NCBI RefSeq assembly: GCF_000971975.1
Contig: NZ_LAQO01000007.1
Coordinates: 62,001 to 126,000, forward strand
Direction of reading: 5' to 3'
DNA length: 64,000 bases
DNA from: Paenibacillus algorifonticola
GTDB lineage: Bacteria > Bacillota > Bacilli > Paenibacillales > Paenibacillaceae
The position numbers were made by a program, and so were the translations under genes. Shown here one piece after another: positions 63,969-64,000 of this stretch. The notes under the pieces were generated by a model. The model ran no database searches and had not been told where the DNA came from. It saw nothing but the letters and a program-made list of their open reading frames with translations. Positions within the stretch are counted from its first letter, which is position 1. Every line of letters starts with the position of its first letter.

Positions 63969-64000
63969 GCTTCCACGGCCCTCCTGATTTGCTGCTCGTC
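63965..64000 (-). CDS. nupO: C-terminus of a nucleoside ABC ATPase (NupO-like), partial
   Basis: The last 11 codons, ending DEQQIRRAVEA and TGA, lie at the window edge. The position upstream of nupP/nupQ-like genes with an ATGA overlap matches the ATPase of Bacillus nucleoside importers. There is too little sequence for motifs; the call rests on context. Confidence 0.55.
   Translation of the reverse strand, partial: DEQQIRRAVEA

Overview
The window looks like a chromosomal segment of a Paenibacillus-like Gram-positive bacterium (Bacillota). The case rests on strong GGAGG-type ribosome sites, lipobox lipoproteins, SLH and copper-amine-oxidase-like (stalk) surface proteins, a CIRCE operator, Fur boxes, and a Bacillus-type thiamin salvage cluster. 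No rRNA or tRNA genes were seen. Assignments come from reading motifs by eye; no database search was possible.

Layout. 1-6.7 kb: a TPP-riboswitch-controlled thiamin salvage operon on the minus strand (riboswitch, attenuator, ylmB-like deformylase, tenA, thiZ/thiX/thiY-like transporter, thiF, start of thiE/tenI), interrupted by palindromic elements. 6.7-15.8 kb: housekeeping and stress genes (aminoglycoside 6-adenylyltransferase, htpG with a CIRCE site, HD hydrolase, secreted beta-propeller protein, histidine phosphatase, YdeI-like, DinB, WYL regulator). 15.9-21.3 kb: a scar region with orphan CRISPR repeats, IS66 debris, a broken sugar kinase joined to a duplicated histidine-phosphatase fragment, a DUF4085-like gene, an IS200/IS605 element with a frameshifted tnpB, and an IS630-like remnant. 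21.3-26.2 kb: an accessory operon for a small secreted protein, a lipoprotein, an ABC ATPase with an FtsX/MacB-like permease, and a solute-binding lipoprotein. This is the best candidate for an undescribed system that is not CRISPR.

28.0-29.4 kb: a 21-repeat type I-C-like CRISPR array, with a leader on its right that carries a 49-bp near-perfect palindrome. 29.6-38.1 kb: resistance and methyltransferase genes, an RpiR regulator divergent from an ECF transporter plus PHP phosphoesterase operon, and a frameshifted stalk-domain gene. 38.3-45.2 kb: a two-repeat mini-array with a decayed copy of the same leader core, followed by cas7, cas8c, cas5 and cas3 on the minus strand. cas4, cas1 and cas2 are absent. 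The gap between cas3 and cas5 holds a 57-codon gene and a possible short plus-strand RNA carrying two copies of part of the crRNA handle.

45.4-55.9 kb: small conserved genes, a TetR regulator, and an iron-siderophore uptake cluster. In that cluster an AraC regulator reads without a stop codon into the binding-lipoprotein gene, across an internal Fur-box promoter. Next come two SMI1/KNR4-like genes, a DUF1801 protein, OsmC and a BtrH-like protein. 56.2-59.5 kb: a large surface protein with LRR, InlB-type and SLH repeats. 59.6-64 kb: a nucleoside uptake and salvage operon (ADP-ribosylglycohydrolase, nucleoside hydrolase, two permeases, end of an ATPase).

Most minus-strand operons use ATGA/GTGA-type overlaps. 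All CRISPR repeats in the window point the same way, so the array and the cas genes would be expressed from the same strand. This suggests one ancestral locus that was later split by insertions and deletions.
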